Positions 5,064 through 6,016 of a stretch of DNA of 6,016 nucleotides are shown piece after piece. The stretch is from an uncultured Collinsella sp. Its GTDB lineage: Bacteria > Actinomycetota > Coriobacteriia > Coriobacteriales > Coriobacteriaceae. The stretch lies in contig UQDE01000047.1 in NCBI GenBank assembly GCA_900539735.1, positions 1 to 6,016 on the forward strand, read 5' to 3'. Position numbers and translations under genes: made by a program. How positions within the stretch are numbered: the first letter of the stretch is position 1; every line of letters begins with the position of its first letter. The notes beneath the pieces are model-generated. The model saw only the letters and a list, made by a program, of their open reading frames with translations. It was not told the DNA's origin and did not search any database.

Positions 5064-5750
5064 CTACAAATAAACCCCCTCACCGAGTTGCCTGTGGAAC
5101 TCGGCGTGATGGTCGCGTGCCCAGGTAAAGAGTGCCTGGTCAAAATTGGTGCGCGCGGCTGGGATGCCAAAGACGCCGGCAACTTCGACGCGCACAAACT
5201 CCAGTGCCGGCAGCTTGTTGATGGCAGTGAGGGCAAACGGGGACGAGGGCTCCTCGAACAGATAGCGGCTGCCTTGCAGCGCGTCGCAACTGGTGCACGT
5301 GTTGCCGAGCGACGGGGCTTTGGAGGCTCGCGCGCCTACGGGCTTGTAGCCGCAGCGCTTATGAAGGTAGTCGCGGATCTCGCCCGGCACGCAGCCAAGA
5401 GCGGGCACGATGGCGAGTGCGTTAGCGTTGGCCGTGTTGATGGCAATGTGCCCGGCTTCGTTGGACGCGTGCGCGATGGCGATGCTCTCGTCGTTGTCGG
5501 CTCGATAGGGAATGCCGAAGGCCGCGACCGAGGTCTCTTTGTGACACTTCCAGCACTCGCGCTTGCCCAGTACTAGATATATATACGGCGCTGAGGGGTC
5601 GGATCGGTCAACGCCGGGCAGCCACTCGGCAAAGGGCTCGGGGTTAACGCCGCTGGGTACATACCAGATCTTCTTAGCCCGATCCCACTTGGCGCCCAGG
5701 GCCTTGGCCTCGTCTTTGTGCGAAAAGGGAACATCGAGCTCGGTGCGCAT
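5064..5750 (-). CDS. DUF5710-like domain protein with two CxxC pairs
   Basis: The protein has 228 residues from ATG at 5748-5750. AAGGAG on the minus strand, 5 bases upstream, fixes this start. The frame stays open to 5954, but the extra residues are low in hydrophobics and look like read-through of non-coding DNA. Residues 4-45 fit the DUF5710 pattern: ELDVPFSHKDEAKALGAKWDRAKKIWYVPSGVNPEPFAEW. This short module occurs in DNA-processing and mobile-element proteins, often with primase- or ligase-like partners. The rest contains C66-x2-C69 (CWKC) and C152-x2-C155 (CTSC), likely one zinc site. It ends in an aromatic and acidic region (TNFDQALFTWARDHHAEFHRQ). I recognise no catalytic motif. It converges on the zinc-ribbon gene. 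A rightward frame at 5040-5576 is its antisense shadow. Confidence 0.82.
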   Translation of the reverse strand: MRTELDVPFSHKDEAKALGAKWDRAKKIWYVPSGVNPEPFAEWLPGVDRSDPSAPYIYLVLGKRECWKCHKETSVAAFGIPYRADNDESIAIAHASNEAGHIAINTANANALAIVPALGCVPGEIRDYLHKRCGYKPVGARASKAPSLGNTCTSCDALQGSRYLFEEPSSPFALTAINKLPALEFVRVEVAGVFGIPAARTNFDQALFTWARDHHAEFHRQLGEGVYL

Positions 5751-5947
5751 GGCGGCTCCTTGGTGCTGCAGGTGCAAGTGGCTCAAGGATACCGCAGGGC
5801 GCAGACATCGCGGCGTTTTGCTGAGAAGTTGCGGTGCGGATGGGTTCGAGACGCGTTGGCCTCGGCCTCGGTGGCTATTGACGCGGTTTTGTGTATGGGC
5901 AGGGTGGTTGCTTGGGCGGTTGGAGCTGCCAGCTGATTTGGCGACAT
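5751..5947. other. Intergenic region upstream of the DUF5710-like gene
   Basis: There is no supported gene here. On the minus strand, TATCCT (plus-strand 5786-5791) is a plausible -10 about 35 bases before the start codon, but I find no good -35. Short open frames on both strands have no ribosome sites or recognisable content. Confidence 0.3.
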
Positions 5948-5984
5948 AAAACAAAACAGCCCAGAGGACATAGCCTCTGAGCTG
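5948..5984 (-). terminator. Rho-independent terminator of the tRNA transcript
   Basis: On the minus strand, CAGCTCAGAGG (5984-5974) pairs with CCTCTGGGCTG (5967-5957), eleven pairs with one G-U, around a 6-base loop. It is followed by TTTTGTTTT. It begins 8 bases after the tRNA CCA end, so it clearly belongs to that transcript. Confidence 0.85.
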
Positions 5985-5992
5985 CGAACATT

Positions 5993-6016
5993 TGGTGGGC
6001 GTTAGAAGATTTGAAC
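5993..6016 (-). tRNA. 3' end of a tRNA gene, identity unknown (partial)
   Basis: Read on the minus strand, the last 24 bases are G-TTCAAAT-CTTCT-AACGCCC-A-CCA. They match the canonical layout: G53, the seven-base T loop with TTC and A58, the 3' T-stem strand with C61 pairing G53, the seven-base acceptor strand, discriminator A73 and an encoded CCA. The gene continues beyond the window, so the anticodon is not visible. The acceptor 5' strand should be GGGCGTT or a wobble variant. A Val-type tRNA would fit A73 and the GGGC start, but that is a guess. Confidence 0.8.

Noticed and set aside
5040..5576. Rightward 178-residue open frame
   Set aside because: It is antisense to the leftward DUF5710-like gene, whose ribosome site, domain match and CxxC pairs are convincing.
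5572..5588. Alternating AT tract as a promoter or origin element
   Set aside because: It falls inside the DUF5710-like gene and simply encodes the YIYL segment.
5751..5954. N-terminal extension of the DUF5710-like protein to 5954
   Set aside because: The extra 68 residues have no recognisable content, and AAGGAG lies 5 bases before the ATG at 5750.
5993..6016. tRNA 3' end as an attachment site for an integrated element covering the accessory genes
   Set aside because: I found no second copy of the tRNA end (such as AACGCCCACCA or its complement) and no integrase in the window.

Overview
The window looks like chromosomal DNA of a fairly high-GC host-associated bacterium. A Coriobacteriia (Collinsella-like) actinobacterium is my best guess, from base composition, the mannose-family PTS sequence and the general style of the proteins. 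That is inference, because there is no rRNA or housekeeping marker to fix it.

Left end (1-920): the last 17 codons of an unidentified gene and a strong hairpin terminator are followed by what is left of a mannose/sorbose-family phosphotransferase permease. The open frame is a chimera. Its first ~88 residues are the N-terminal part of subunit EIIC and the rest is the C-terminal half of subunit EIID, fused in frame. The natural EIIC start is also missing: the first membrane helix lies in another frame and begins at an ATA codon. This is most likely a decayed transporter locus, closed by a second good terminator.

Middle (920-2730): a 335-base leader carries eleven copies of a GAGAGAT-type element, arranged in two nested inverted repeats plus tandem half-sites. 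It precedes a 488-residue protein with an AlbA_2 (Schlafen-like) domain, a GHKL-type ATPase domain and a C-terminal winged helix. The arrangement suggests an autoregulated DNA-binding regulator and is the most interesting regulatory structure here.

Right half (2730-5750): four genes of accessory character. They are a leftward 163-residue protein of unknown function; a rightward 360-residue protein with a C-terminal HNH nuclease domain and a long unassigned N-terminal domain; a small four-to-six-cysteine zinc-ribbon protein; and a leftward 228-residue protein with an N-terminal DUF5710-like domain and two CxxC pairs.

Right edge (5948-6016): the 3' end of a leftward tRNA gene with an encoded CCA, cut by the window edge, followed by its own terminator.

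I see no CRISPR array, transposase, integrase or clear integration site. No multi-gene system can be proved. The two most interesting items are the palindrome-rich operator region with its ATPase regulator, and the HNH protein with its unusual N-terminal half.
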